Positions 44,068-52,688 of a stretch of 60,878 nt of DNA are shown here, piece by piece (the first letter of the stretch is position 1; each line of letters begins with the position of its first letter). The stretch covers positions 1 through 60,878 of the forward strand of contig JAFTCL010000013.1 of NCBI GenBank assembly GCA_017454745.1, given 5' to 3'. The translations under genes and the position numbers were made by a program. This DNA comes from Kiritimatiellia bacterium. Lineage in GTDB: Bacteria; Verrucomicrobiota; Kiritimatiellia; RFP12; UBA1067. The notes beneath the pieces were generated by a model. The model was not told the origin of the DNA, made no database searches, and saw only the letters and a program-made list of their open reading frames with translations.

Positions 44068-47000
44068 CTACTTTACCCTCAACCGGAAGAATCTGGCGTT
44101 AGAACGCAACTGCGGCATTTCCGGCTGGGTCTGGTCTATAGTCAGCAACGAACCGGCCAACGTCCAGCAACTTTGCGGGCAAAGCTGCCAATTCTCCAAA
44201 TCGTCGGAAACCAAGACTTCCAGATCGCCTTCAACTTTTTCCAGCTCCAGCGTGACCTCCGGCATGGCGGAAACGTCAATCCGCACAAAACCCGGAACCG
44301 CGATCGCGCCCGGGGTGCCGCCATACACCGTACTGACAATCCAGGCGGATTCACTGCTGAATGTTTCATCGGTCTGCTGTGACGACAAGTCCTTGACGAC
44401 CAGCGATTTTCCGGTGTTGTACGCCCCGCCGTCAAACCAAGTGTTTAAAAACGTTACCACGGAAAGCACGTTGTTATCGGGATCTACCAGCGTAATTGTG
44501 TCGCCTTTGCGCTTAATGGTGCCTCCAGACCCCCATTGGACCACTTGGCAGGTGGCGGCGGGATGGGCCAAAGCGAAAGCTTCAGCATTACCGGTGACAA
44601 CAATCCGCTCGTTAGGAACCACCGTCAAATTACCGAACGTGCAGGAAAACTTCTGACCGAACAGTCTGCAATTCAGCAGATCAAGCGCGGTTTCGCCACA
44701 ATTCAACAATTCCACCCAAGAGAAATCGTCCTCCAGATACGGATCGATGTTATCCGCTTTATTCGGGGCATGCATCAGTTCGGCAATCTTGAGCCCGGAA
44801 TAATCCCGCGGCTCATCCTTGCCTGGGGTGCCAAGATGCACCGCGCCGACCTTCCATTCCGTTTCGGACGAAAGCCGTTCCGCCGACTGGTCGGGATACG
44901 GATCGACCACCACCAGCGAGTAACCGGTGCCGAACGCACCGTTGTTGTGCCAAGCGCGGACAAACGTAAATTTGGAAAGGATGGTGTTTTCCGGATCGGA
45001 CACCGTCAACGTATCACCGATACGGACAATTACGCCGGAAGCCGCGCCAAAAACCTGCGCAATGCAATCCGGATACATCACGGCGAAAGCTTCCGGGGTA
45101 ACGGACAAAACCACCCGTTCTCCGGCCCGGGCGACGATATTGCTGAAATCAGCCACCAAACGGGTACCATTAACTTTTACCCCGGTGAAATCCAGCGGGG
45201 CATCGCCTATGTTAAGGAACTCGATCCAAGCGGTATCGGTGACCTTGTAGGGAGAAATATTGTCTGCCGTGGCCGGGGCGAACATCAACTCGGAAACTCT
45301 CAACTTTGAATAATCGTTTGGTTCGCCCAAACCCGGCGTACCCAGTTTTTGACTACCCACGTACCAGCTGGACTCCAAGGAAAGCGAATCTGTCTGATCA
45401 AGATACGGATTAAGCACTACCAGCGGATAACCGGTGTCATACGACGCTCCGTTATACCAACTGTTATCGAAGGTGAACGAGCAAAAGACCACTTCGTCCG
45501 GGCGCGAAAGCGTGATGGTATCGCCTTTACGCTTAATTGCGCCGCCATCCTCCCATTCCACCACCCTGCAGATGGAATCAGGATTTGCCAACGCATAAGC
45601 GGCGGCGGAACCGGTGACGATAATCCGTTCGCCGGGAGCGAGCGTCAACCCCTCAAAAGTGCAGGAAAACTTAAGCCCCGCCACGGTGGTTCCCGCCAAC
45701 AGGAAATCGCTGTTGCCACTGTTCCACAACTCGATCCAAGAGAAGTCATCCTCCTGATACGGATCGATGTTCATCGACTTGGCAGGGGCGTGCATAAGTT
45801 CGGTAACCTTAAGCGCCGAGAAATCCTGATCCGGCACGGCAAGCGAATAATGCAACTCGGTAAGCGCACTCCACTCGCTGCCGTTATAGGCGCGGGCCTT
45901 GATGGTGGACGCGCGGCGGATCTGCACATCGGTTGAGACCGCCGCAGCTGCCGCCGCGGCATAAGAACTTGCGGTGGTGGCAAGCGAGGAATCCCAATAC
46001 ATATCGGTAGAAGTGCCGTGACACTGGTGGACTTCGACCGCCATGACGTTGGTTCCGTTAACCAGCAAACCAGCCGGGATGTCAATCTCGTGGCTATAAT
46101 AATTGTTCTGGGTAACACTGCCGGATGTTCCGATCGTCCCGGAAGACCAAGAGTCGTAAGTAACCGTACCCGCGTTCATGCCCTCGCGGTAAACCTCAAC
46201 GCCATTGATGTACATCACGTAACCGTCATCGTACAAAGCGTTAATGGTGAGCTTCTTGATTGCGGCAGCCTCCTCCGTCGTGAGCAAGAAATTCTTGCGG
46301 AAATAGGTGGTGGTAACTTGGGTTCCGCTGGTTCCGTGGTTGATATAGCGGTGCGTGGCGGTGCCGACCGTATTGCCGTTGTTGCCGGACACGCCCAAAA
46401 TGCCGGGGCCTTCGCCCCAATCCGACGACGTGGTGTAAGACAAGGCGTTCCAAGCCCGGCCGCCGCTATCGGCGGGCGGCAGAGTGCCCCAGTCGTAATA
46501 TTTCCAGTTCGACTTCGCGCTGAAGATGGTGCGGGGATTGGGCAAATCTTCTTGCTCACCGGCGCTAACCTTGATTGCCGTTGCGCTGATATTGCCGTTT
46601 TCATCCACCGGGTCTGACCCGTCGGTGGTGTAGTAAAAAGTGTTGGCGCCGGACAAGGTGAGATCTGTCCCGTAATCCACCGCCGCACCGTCGTCAATGG
46701 AAGCGGTCGGGGCATCGATGCCGGGAATCCATCCTTTGGCGCGATACTGCGAGAGCAAAACCCCGTGACGGTTCTCAATAAAGGTCATAACGCTGTTACA
46801 GGCGTTCAACCAATCGGTACGGGTGTTTCCGTTGCCCCAACGGGCGGCCTCGCCGACAATCGCGTTGTCAATCTCATCCATGCGCGACTGGATGCGGGCC
46901 TTACTCTTGGCAACCGTCAACGCGCCGCCGTTGAAGAAATATTTCTGGACCGCATCGGCGAACCGGCGTTTGTACACGGGATGCGACATTAACCGGTCAT

Positions 47001-49959
47001 GCAACAGGTTGGGGTTGAAATTCTTCAACTGCGAGAAGTTAGAACTGTCACCCTCCGGCGTTCCCCAGCCGAGACAGTTGCCATTGTAACCGTAAGTCGA
47101 ATTGGCGATGTTGGAATTGTAAGCACCCAACGAATGTTCGCAATCGTGCCGAATCCATTTAAAGCCGCCGCTGGCGCCGGTGCGGTCGTACAGCGTGACC
47201 AGATTGTTGGCGAAATTGCTCCACTCCGAGATCGGGGCGTCGGGATCGCAGGTGAAATGCATAACCAGCACATAGATTATAAGATTGTCCACATCGACAT
47301 ACGGCGGGTAATCAGGATTGCGGGTACCGTCGGGATTAAGCCCCTGAACCCGCCAATAGTTGTTGGAATTTGCGTTGGCAAACCCTTGGTTGAGGGTAAT
47401 GGAATGCAACTGGGTGTAATTGTCAAGCGTTCCCGCTGCCGCGACAAGGGAACGGCTGGAATCGGTCTTCACCACGTCCCAATTATCCTTGTCGGAACCG
47501 AAATAGCTTTCGGCGAAATTCTCCTCGGCGCGCTCCTCGGTCTGGTAAAGCCCCCAATACTGGCCGTTAATGAAAAGATGGTAATAACGGCTGCGGTCGT
47601 AACCCACCGTCCCCATATCGCGCTGGCTGTCGCGGGAGAAAACATCGCGCACGAAAGTGTTGCGATGTTCGCTGCCGGCGGTATGCCAGGAATGGTTCTG
47701 CTCGGTGCGGAGGTCGACTTTCTTGAAACTGGATGCCCCCTCGTCACCGAAAAGCGGGAAATTAAGTCGGCTTACCCCGCCGTAACGCTCGCGGAAGAAC
47801 AGACGGAACGAGTGTTTGGGGTTTGACGAAGAACGGCTGGCCGCGCCGCGGATACGGATTCCGGCGTTAATCTGGAACTCGTTGGTCGGACCATGCACCG
47901 GGTCGATCATCTCGATCGAGGCATCCCGTTCCCAACCAACGCCATCGTTACCGGGATTGACGTAAATGCCGGTGGAAGCGTTGAACAGGTTCGGCAAATC
48001 GGTCACCATGGAAATGGTGGCGACATGTTCGGCGTTGGTCATACCCGCCAGCAACCGGGCGCGGTCGCTGGAGACAATGGAGCTGGACATGCCGTACTTC
48101 ATAGTGTGGCTGTTCACCGACCCGCTGGTCGGCCAACCGCTGGGGGCGGTGGTGGATTGAGTGATGATGTCATCGAGAAACAGCCACGTGTAGGCGGCAG
48201 ACGACTGGAAAATGCTGTTGTCGTCCGGCACCGCCGCCCGCAACACTGTGGTGGAAGAGATATGCAACGGGGTGGTATAGAGGGTACCGTTGCTGGCGGA
48301 GGGAACGGAACCGTCCAAGGTATAGTAGATTGCCGCGCCGGGACGCTCATCGCAACTCAACGTAACGTCGAACGCGGCAGTTTTGTAACCGCGGGGTTCA
48401 CTAACTTTGACCACCGGCGTCGGGGCGGAATAAACGCGGGTGTCATTGGACGCTCCCGGCGTCGGCTCGCGGAAATACGCCCCGGTGAGCGTACCGTCGT
48501 AATAAGTCAGGGTCGGAGCCAACAGAAAGTCCGCGTCGGACATCGTATCGTTGTAACCATAGATAAGCAACTCATTGGATCCGGTCACCAGCATGGATAC
48601 GGGAACGGCTATCTCATACGGAGTCAGCGCATCGTCAATCGTCCGTTTGGCGGTGGCGGTGCTGGAAGAATATAATGACGTGCCGTCGGTGTTGAACATC
48701 CCGATCGGATTGCCGTTCAGCAAGGCGTAAAACCCGTCCGTAAAGCGAAGCGAAAGTTTGACGAAATCATTTTCCTTAATCTCGCCGCACTGGAAATTCC
48801 AAGTGCCTTTAACCATTGAAGCCCGGTTGAGCATAACCGCCCCGATGTCGGTGTTGAAGAAACCGGAAAGCGCACCGGCATGAAGCAGCGGGCTGCCATC
48901 CGCCCCGACCAACTGGAACGTTGAGGTGTTGAACGAAGACTGGCTTCCCTCCGCAGCGGAAAACTCGCAAACCGCGTCCCCGGTCATCTCAAAGAAGATT
49001 ATGCTCACCGAGTATGCCCCGGCCTCAGGAATGTTGCATTGGAGCAACGTAGTGGCATAACTGCGTCCGCCGGTAACCTCGGTGGAATAATTGACCCCGT
49101 GCCCTTTTATAGTCAACTCAAAACCGTCGTCGCTGCCCAGCGAAAACGTCCACGTGCCGGCCCGTGGAATGTATATCGATCCGTTCGCGGTCATGGCGAA
49201 ATAGTTCTTGCCGACCGAAGTGGAACTGTACGCCGGAAACGGGTTGTGCGATGGAAATTCGCCGGTGCTGCCGTCCTGGAAAGAAATATAGCTGTAATCT
49301 TTGGTGACCGGATTGGCGTTCCAGTACGACGAATTGGCGATACGGGTTTTTACATCGTCAAGAGACGAAAAAGAGTTTTTAAACTGGTAATGCACGCAGG
49401 TGAACCCGGCGGACGATTCCGAGGCCGAACCGATGCCTCCCACACCGTTGTAGGTGGTGTTGACAACCGTGTAAGTCATCGGCGAGGACGAATCCACCAA
49501 CTTGGTGTTGCTGTAACCGAGGCCGTAGGAAACGTCCTCCATCAGAGCCGGCACCGACATGGAGTACACAATGGTACCGTCAGGAGATGACAACCCTAAG
49601 AATTCCTCCCCGTTTTTGGATAAGCCTAGCGACACAAAAATCTCGCCATCGTTTTGGGGCGTTCCTTCGTTGTCGAGGAAAATCGTCAGATATTCCTTGG
49701 CGGCGATCACCGTGCCCTCCGGCAAGGTGCGCTTTAACGGCTTGGCGGCATTGTCGCTAACCCCCCAGCCGGAAAGATCAACCGCCTCATCGCCGTCATT
49801 GTAAAGCTCAATCCAGTCGGTCGCGTATCCGGCAGCCGTCAATTTGTAACTTTCATTGTTGGTCATCACTTCGTTGATGATCACCGCAGAAACCGCAGGA
49901 AGCGCGGCATTTAACGCCAAAATGCAAGAAAAAAACAAATTATTGGGTACATAACGCAT
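44068..49959 (-). CDS. Giant secreted CotH-kinase-like protein with lamin-tail and PA14-like domains
   Basis: About 1963 residues with a signal peptide (ending near AVSA). N-terminal lamin-tail domain (VIINEVMTNNESYKL ... WIELYNDGDEAVDLSGW). A PA14-like unit is at about 240-345. Chitobiase-type C-terminal folds occur near 545-600 and 1140. The CotH-like domain spans about 640-1110, with RSRYYHLFINGQYWGLYQ and the LYDRTGASGGFKWIRHDCE block. Three further tandem lamin-tail domains of about 140 residues lie at about 1470-1870. The end is FFRLRVK. ATG 49959 has AAGGAG 9 nt upstream. It is the first gene before uxaB and hisA. The kinase activity of bacterial CotH proteins is documented for some spore proteins, not for this type. 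Confidence 0.83.
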   Translation of the reverse strand: MRYVPNNLFFSCILALNAALPAVSAVIINEVMTNNESYKLTAAGYATDWIELYNDGDEAVDLSGWGVSDNAAKPLKRTLPEGTVIAAKEYLTIFLDNEGTPQNDGEIFVSLGLSKNGEEFLGLSSPDGTIVYSMSVPALMEDVSYGLGYSNTKLVDSSSPMTYTVVNTTYNGVGGIGSASESSAGFTCVHYQFKNSFSSLDDVKTRIANSSYWNANPVTKDYSYISFQDGSTGEFPSHNPFPAYSSTSVGKNYFAMTANGSIYIPRAGTWTFSLGSDDGFELTIKGHGVNYSTEVTGGRSYATTLLQCNIPEAGAYSVSIIFFEMTGDAVCEFSAAEGSQSSFNTSTFQLVGADGSPLLHAGALSGFFNTDIGAVMLNRASMVKGTWNFQCGEIKENDFVKLSLRFTDGFYALLNGNPIGMFNTDGTSLYSSSTATAKRTIDDALTPYEIAVPVSMLVTGSNELLIYGYNDTMSDADFLLAPTLTYYDGTLTGAYFREPTPGASNDTRVYSAPTPVVKVSEPRGYKTAAFDVTLSCDERPGAAIYYTLDGSVPSASNGTLYTTPLHISSTTVLRAAVPDDNSIFQSSAAYTWLFLDDIITQSTTAPSGWPTSGSVNSHTMKYGMSSSIVSSDRARLLAGMTNAEHVATISMVTDLPNLFNASTGIYVNPGNDGVGWERDASIEMIDPVHGPTNEFQINAGIRIRGAASRSSSNPKHSFRLFFRERYGGVSRLNFPLFGDEGASSFKKVDLRTEQNHSWHTAGSEHRNTFVRDVFSRDSQRDMGTVGYDRSRYYHLFINGQYWGLYQTEERAEENFAESYFGSDKDNWDVVKTDSSRSLVAAAGTLDNYTQLHSITLNQGFANANSNNYWRVQGLNPDGTRNPDYPPYVDVDNLIIYVLVMHFTCDPDAPISEWSNFANNLVTLYDRTGASGGFKWIRHDCEHSLGAYNSNIANSTYGYNGNCLGWGTPEGDSSNFSQLKNFNPNLLHDRLMSHPVYKRRFADAVQKYFFNGGALTVAKSKARIQSRMDEIDNAIVGEAARWGNGNTRTDWLNACNSVMTFIENRHGVLLSQYRAKGWIPGIDAPTASIDDGAAVDYGTDLTLSGANTFYYTTDGSDPVDENGNISATAIKVSAGEQEDLPNPRTIFSAKSNWKYYDWGTLPPADSGGRAWNALSYTTSSDWGEGPGILGVSGNNGNTVGTATHRYINHGTSGTQVTTTYFRKNFLLTTEEAAAIKKLTINALYDDGYVMYINGVEVYREGMNAGTVTYDSWSSGTIGTSGSVTQNNYYSHEIDIPAGLLVNGTNVMAVEVHQCHGTSTDMYWDSSLATTASSYAAAAAAAVSTDVQIRRASTIKARAYNGSEWSALTELHYSLAVPDQDFSALKVTELMHAPAKSMNIDPYQEDDFSWIELWNSGNSDFLLAGTTVAGLKFSCTFEGLTLAPGERIIVTGSAAAYALANPDSICRVVEWEDGGAIKRKGDTITLSRPDEVVFCSFTFDNSWYNGASYDTGYPLVVLNPYLDQTDSLSLESSWYVGSQKLGTPGLGEPNDYSKLRVSELMFAPATADNISPYKVTDTAWIEFLNIGDAPLDFTGVKVNGTRLVADFSNIVARAGERVVLSVTPEAFAVMYPDCIAQVFGAASGVIVRIGDTLTVSDPENTILSKFTFVRAWHNNGAFGTGYSLVVVDPYPDQSAERLSSETEWKVGAVHLGTPGKDEPRDYSGLKIAELMHAPNKADNIDPYLEDDFSWVELLNCGETALDLLNCRLFGQKFSCTFGNLTVVPNERIVVTGNAEAFALAHPAATCQVVQWGSGGTIKRKGDTITLVDPDNNVLSVVTFLNTWFDGGAYNTGKSLVVKDLSSQQTDETFSSESAWIVSTVYGGTPGAIAVPGFVRIDVSAMPEVTLELEKVEGDLEVLVSDDLENWQLCPQSCWTLAGSLLTIDQTQPEMPQLRSNARFFRLRVK

Positions 49960-49988
49960 AAAAACCAACTCCTTTAATGATGGTTAAT

Positions 49989-50017
49989 ATTTTATCTCAA
50001 CAATCGGGCAAAAACAA
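49989..50017 (-). promoter_or_regulatory. Promoter of the CotH-like gene
   Basis: Minus-strand -35 TTGTTT (50017-50012), 17-nt spacer, -10 TAAAAT (49994-49989). Transcription would start near 49982, giving a short leader with AAGGAG before the ATG at 49959. Confidence 0.65.
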
Positions 50018-50038
50018 GCGCAAACCCTGTTTTTTCCG

Positions 50039-50557
50039 CTAGTAATTTTCAAGTGCCGTAAACCGCCATTTGCGGGACTGGTCGCGTTTCGAGGCGTAGC
50101 CGATACCAATACGTGGGCCAGAACAGAACTTCGGCTTTGAACCGTCCGTTTCAATCCAAAGCCGGTCAGACGCGACAAGATTTTCCCGGTTGAGCGCACG
50201 AGAGATGTGAAGGGCTTTAGTAAGCCGCCCCGGCCCCTCCGCCCCCTCCACGCCACGGATCAGCACAGCTTCGGGACGTTCCGCCGGACCGGTCACTACG
50301 TTCAGCATCTCGTGCATACCGTAACACAGGTAAATGTACGCGCAACCGCCGGGAGAATACATAACGTCCGTTCGCGGTGTCCGGCCCTTGTACGCGTGAC
50401 AGGCGGTGTCTTCCTCGCCGCAGTAAGCCTCGGTCTCCACAATTCTTGCGCGCAGTACTGTGCCGTCATCCAACCTGCGGCACAACGCCGCCCCCAAAAG
50501 CGCCTTAGCTACCGTCACCGCGTCTAACCGGTAATCTTCCTCGGTCAACCGTCTCAA
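50039..50557 (-). CDS. 3-methyladenine DNA glycosylase (MPG/AAG type)
   Basis: Excises alkylated or deaminated purines. 172 residues; the motif VETEAYCGEEDTACHAYKG includes the catalytic Glu, followed by MYSPGGCAYIYLCYGMHEMLNVV and GPGRLTKAL, all diagnostic. TTG at 50557 is chosen: AAGGAG stands 6 nt upstream, and the extension to 50725 would overlap the GNAT gene and adds no family sequence. It is the last gene of the restriction-modification operon, 25 bp after GNAT. Confidence 0.9.
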   Translation of the reverse strand: MRRLTEEDYRLDAVTVAKALLGAALCRRLDDGTVLRARIVETEAYCGEEDTACHAYKGRTPRTDVMYSPGGCAYIYLCYGMHEMLNVVTGPAERPEAVLIRGVEGAEGPGRLTKALHISRALNRENLVASDRLWIETDGSKPKFCSGPRIGIGYASKRDQSRKWRFTALENY

Positions 50558-50582
50558 ACCAGTCTCCTTAACTTCTGCGATG

Positions 50583-51152
50583 TTACGGTTGCCAGTCTTT
50601 CGTGTCCAAAGCATACACGTAATCGTCCATAAAATACCCGTTCCCGATGTCGTTCTTTTCGGAACGCGCCACTTTAAAACCGAGTTTCTCGTATACGCGG
50701 ATTGAACCGTTATTCTTGTTAACATTCAATTCGAGTGTTGGCAAGGACGCATCTTTCGCCTTACCGATGACAAAACCGACCATCAACCGAGAGTAGCCTT
50801 TCCCCCGTTCTTCTTTAAGAAGGTAAAGTTTGCTAAGGTACATCGCGTTCCCCCTGGGATAGAAAGCGAGAAATCCGATATTTCGTCCTAATGCCCGCAC
50901 GAAATAATACTGGTATCCCTCCTCCAGCTGACGGCTGATAGCCTTCTCCGACTGAAACAGTGCTATCATGTAGTCATTCTGTTCTTTCCCGATTATCGGG
51001 TCGTAATGCTCCCGAACTATTCGCGTAGCCAGACCGGACATCTCCGAAACGCCCGGCATATCGCCAAAATCAAGTTTTACAAACTCAATCGAAGTACCTT
51101 GCCGCCCGTTTTTTTCCAACATCATACTTTCCTCATGTTCTTCCATACGCAT
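50583..51152 (-). CDS. GNAT family N-acetyltransferase
   Basis: 189 residues with the acetyl-CoA motif KEERGKGYSRLMVGFVIGKA, then the second strand LELNVNKNNGSIRVYEKLGF. The ATG at 51152 has GGAGAG 5-6 nt upstream. Substrate unknown. It lies 16 bp after radC within the restriction-modification operon. Confidence 0.88.
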   Translation of the reverse strand: MRMEEHEESMMLEKNGRQGTSIEFVKLDFGDMPGVSEMSGLATRIVREHYDPIIGKEQNDYMIALFQSEKAISRQLEEGYQYYFVRALGRNIGFLAFYPRGNAMYLSKLYLLKEERGKGYSRLMVGFVIGKAKDASLPTLELNVNKNNGSIRVYEKLGFKVARSEKNDIGNGYFMDDYVYALDTKDWQP

Positions 51153-51168
51153 TTTCTCTCCATTGTTA

Positions 51169-51930
51169 TCATTTACTTCTGCCGACTAATGATTCACGGA
51201 TCGACACATATCCGGTGGTCGCGATAACCAAATGGTCAATTAGCGGAATACCCAACTCTTTCGAGAGTAACATAAGTGAGCGCGTTGTCTCAATATCGCC
51301 ATCCGATGGCGCAGGGTCGCCGTTCGGATGGTTATGGGCAACGACAATGCAGTGCGCGTTCCACCGAATAGCCTCACGGAAGACATCACGCGGCATAACA
51401 CCAGACGAATTTGCCGTACCACGCGCTATGCGAATAGGTTCGCATAACGGACGTCGCTGTACATTAAGCGGCAACACCCAAAAATTCTCGATGGCATCAC
51501 CTTCCTGCGCGATGAACTTGAAAACTTGGTACGCCTCCTCTGCATTCCTAACACGCATCGACTTGAGATCGGAAGGCTTGATGCGGAGTCGGCGGTAACC
51601 AAGCTCGAATGCCGCCGCAAGTTCAAGTGCCTTGACCTTGCCGATACCCTTGATCGGTTCGTTCGAATTGTTTTTGTTATATTCAGCAATTTTGGTGAGG
51701 AGCGTCCGCCAATCCGCGTCAACCAGATCCTGAATGCATCCAAATGCCCTGATAAGCCGTCTCGCCAGTTCAAGAACATCGCACCCAGGTGCACCGGTCT
51801 TGAGCAATATCGCCAACACTGCCTCATCCTTCAAATCGTGCGGACTCGCTGCACGCTCCATCTGCTCGCGGGGTAACTGTTCGCTCGATACACCGTTCTT
51901 GACGAAATTACTTTGTCTTTTTTTGGTCAT
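51169..51930 (-). CDS. radC: RadC/JAB-type DNA repair-family protein
   Basis: 253 residues. The N-terminal helix-hairpin-helix-like part is at about 30-110, and the MPN/JAMM metal motif is HNHPNGDPAPSDGD (about 197-210) with RGTANSSGVMPRDVF upstream. RadC's role is unclear: it is often found on mobile and defence islands. Its ATG overlaps the TGA of the YgjP-like gene (ATGA). The gene sits downstream of the hsd genes in one operon. Confidence 0.9.
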   Translation of the reverse strand: MTKKRQSNFVKNGVSSEQLPREQMERAASPHDLKDEAVLAILLKTGAPGCDVLELARRLIRAFGCIQDLVDADWRTLLTKIAEYNKNNSNEPIKGIGKVKALELAAAFELGYRRLRIKPSDLKSMRVRNAEEAYQVFKFIAQEGDAIENFWVLPLNVQRRPLCEPIRIARGTANSSGVMPRDVFREAIRWNAHCIVVAHNHPNGDPAPSDGDIETTRSLMLLSKELGIPLIDHLVIATTGYVSIRESLVGRSK

Positions 51931-52685
51931 GGCTTCTCCTTCATTGGCAAAGCGATAAAATCGTTTAGTTCGTCTCTAAGCGCCACCCAGCGGGGGATTC
52001 TCTCATTCATCAGTTTTACAAACGCCCTAGAATGGTTGTCGACCTCGAAATGTGTCAGCTCATGCACGATTACATACTCTATACAATGTGGAGGAACCCT
52101 AGCCAACCCAACATTGAATGCGATCTTACCCTTGGATTGAATACAACTCGCCCACCTTGTCTTCATTTTGCGGACCTCTACAAGTGGAACTTCCCTGCCC
52201 AGCTTCTTGCACCAATTCGATATCTTGTCCTTTATAAACTCACCCAGAAGTTCCCGCTGCCACGATTCGACAAGCCGTTCCCGATGGCGGCGCGAAGTAC
52301 CAGCACGGACATGGAGGGTGAGCCGCGTTCCGTATGCGATTACCCCTTCGACCAGTGTTGGAGCTTTACTCTTCGCCGCGAGTTGGGTTCTACGCTTCGC
52401 TGCTTGCGACGAAGTCTCCACGACCCACAGCCGATATCGCCGCCCTAGGGCATAGATACTCTCTCCGCTGACATACTCACGCTTCGCCTGCCTCGGCAGC
52501 GCAAGAATGGCCCGCCGCTGTTCGCGAATCCATGCCAATTTCGACGCCACGTAACTTCTGATGTCGCGCTCGTCTAGATCCTCCGGCACAGAAATATGGA
52601 CCCGCGCATCGGGCGGATACACCGCCAAATGTGTATGCTTGATTTTTTTACGCTCGATTTCAATCTCTATTCCGGCAATTGTCAT
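51927..52685 (-). CDS. YgjP/DUF45-type putative metallopeptidase
   Basis: 252 residues. The zinc motif IVHELTHFEVDNHSRAF (HExxH plus a downstream His) is the DUF45/YgjP signature; the N-terminal IEIEIERKKIKHTHLAVYPP and VRKMKTRWASC match too. Homologues commonly flank hsdR in type I systems. A segment ETSSQAAKRRTQ (about residues 94-105) is encoded by the palindromic element at 52386-52413 in a reading frame different from the others. The gene is 3 bp after hsdR and overlaps radC. Confidence 0.88.
   Translation of the reverse strand: MTIAGIEIEIERKKIKHTHLAVYPPDARVHISVPEDLDERDIRSYVASKLAWIREQRRAILALPRQAKREYVSGESIYALGRRYRLWVVETSSQAAKRRTQLAAKSKAPTLVEGVIAYGTRLTLHVRAGTSRRHRERLVESWQRELLGEFIKDKISNWCKKLGREVPLVEVRKMKTRWASCIQSKGKIAFNVGLARVPPHCIEYVIVHELTHFEVDNHSRAFVKLMNERIPRWVALRDELNDFIALPMKEKP
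52386..52413 (+). repeat. REP-like palindromic element, copy a (inside the YgjP gene)
   Basis: Head GGTTCTACG then a 20-nt imperfect palindrome CTTCGCTGCTTGCGACGAAG (7 of 10 pairs). It is translated in the YgjP-like gene on the opposite strand. The head has A where the others have G; read in the frame of most other copies this would create a stop, and indeed this copy is read in another frame. Confidence 0.6.
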
Positions 52686-52688
52686 TTC

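Noticed and set aside
42904..44382. Plus-strand open frame of 492 codons
   Set aside because: Opposite uxaB and the CotH end; no ribosome site or domain.
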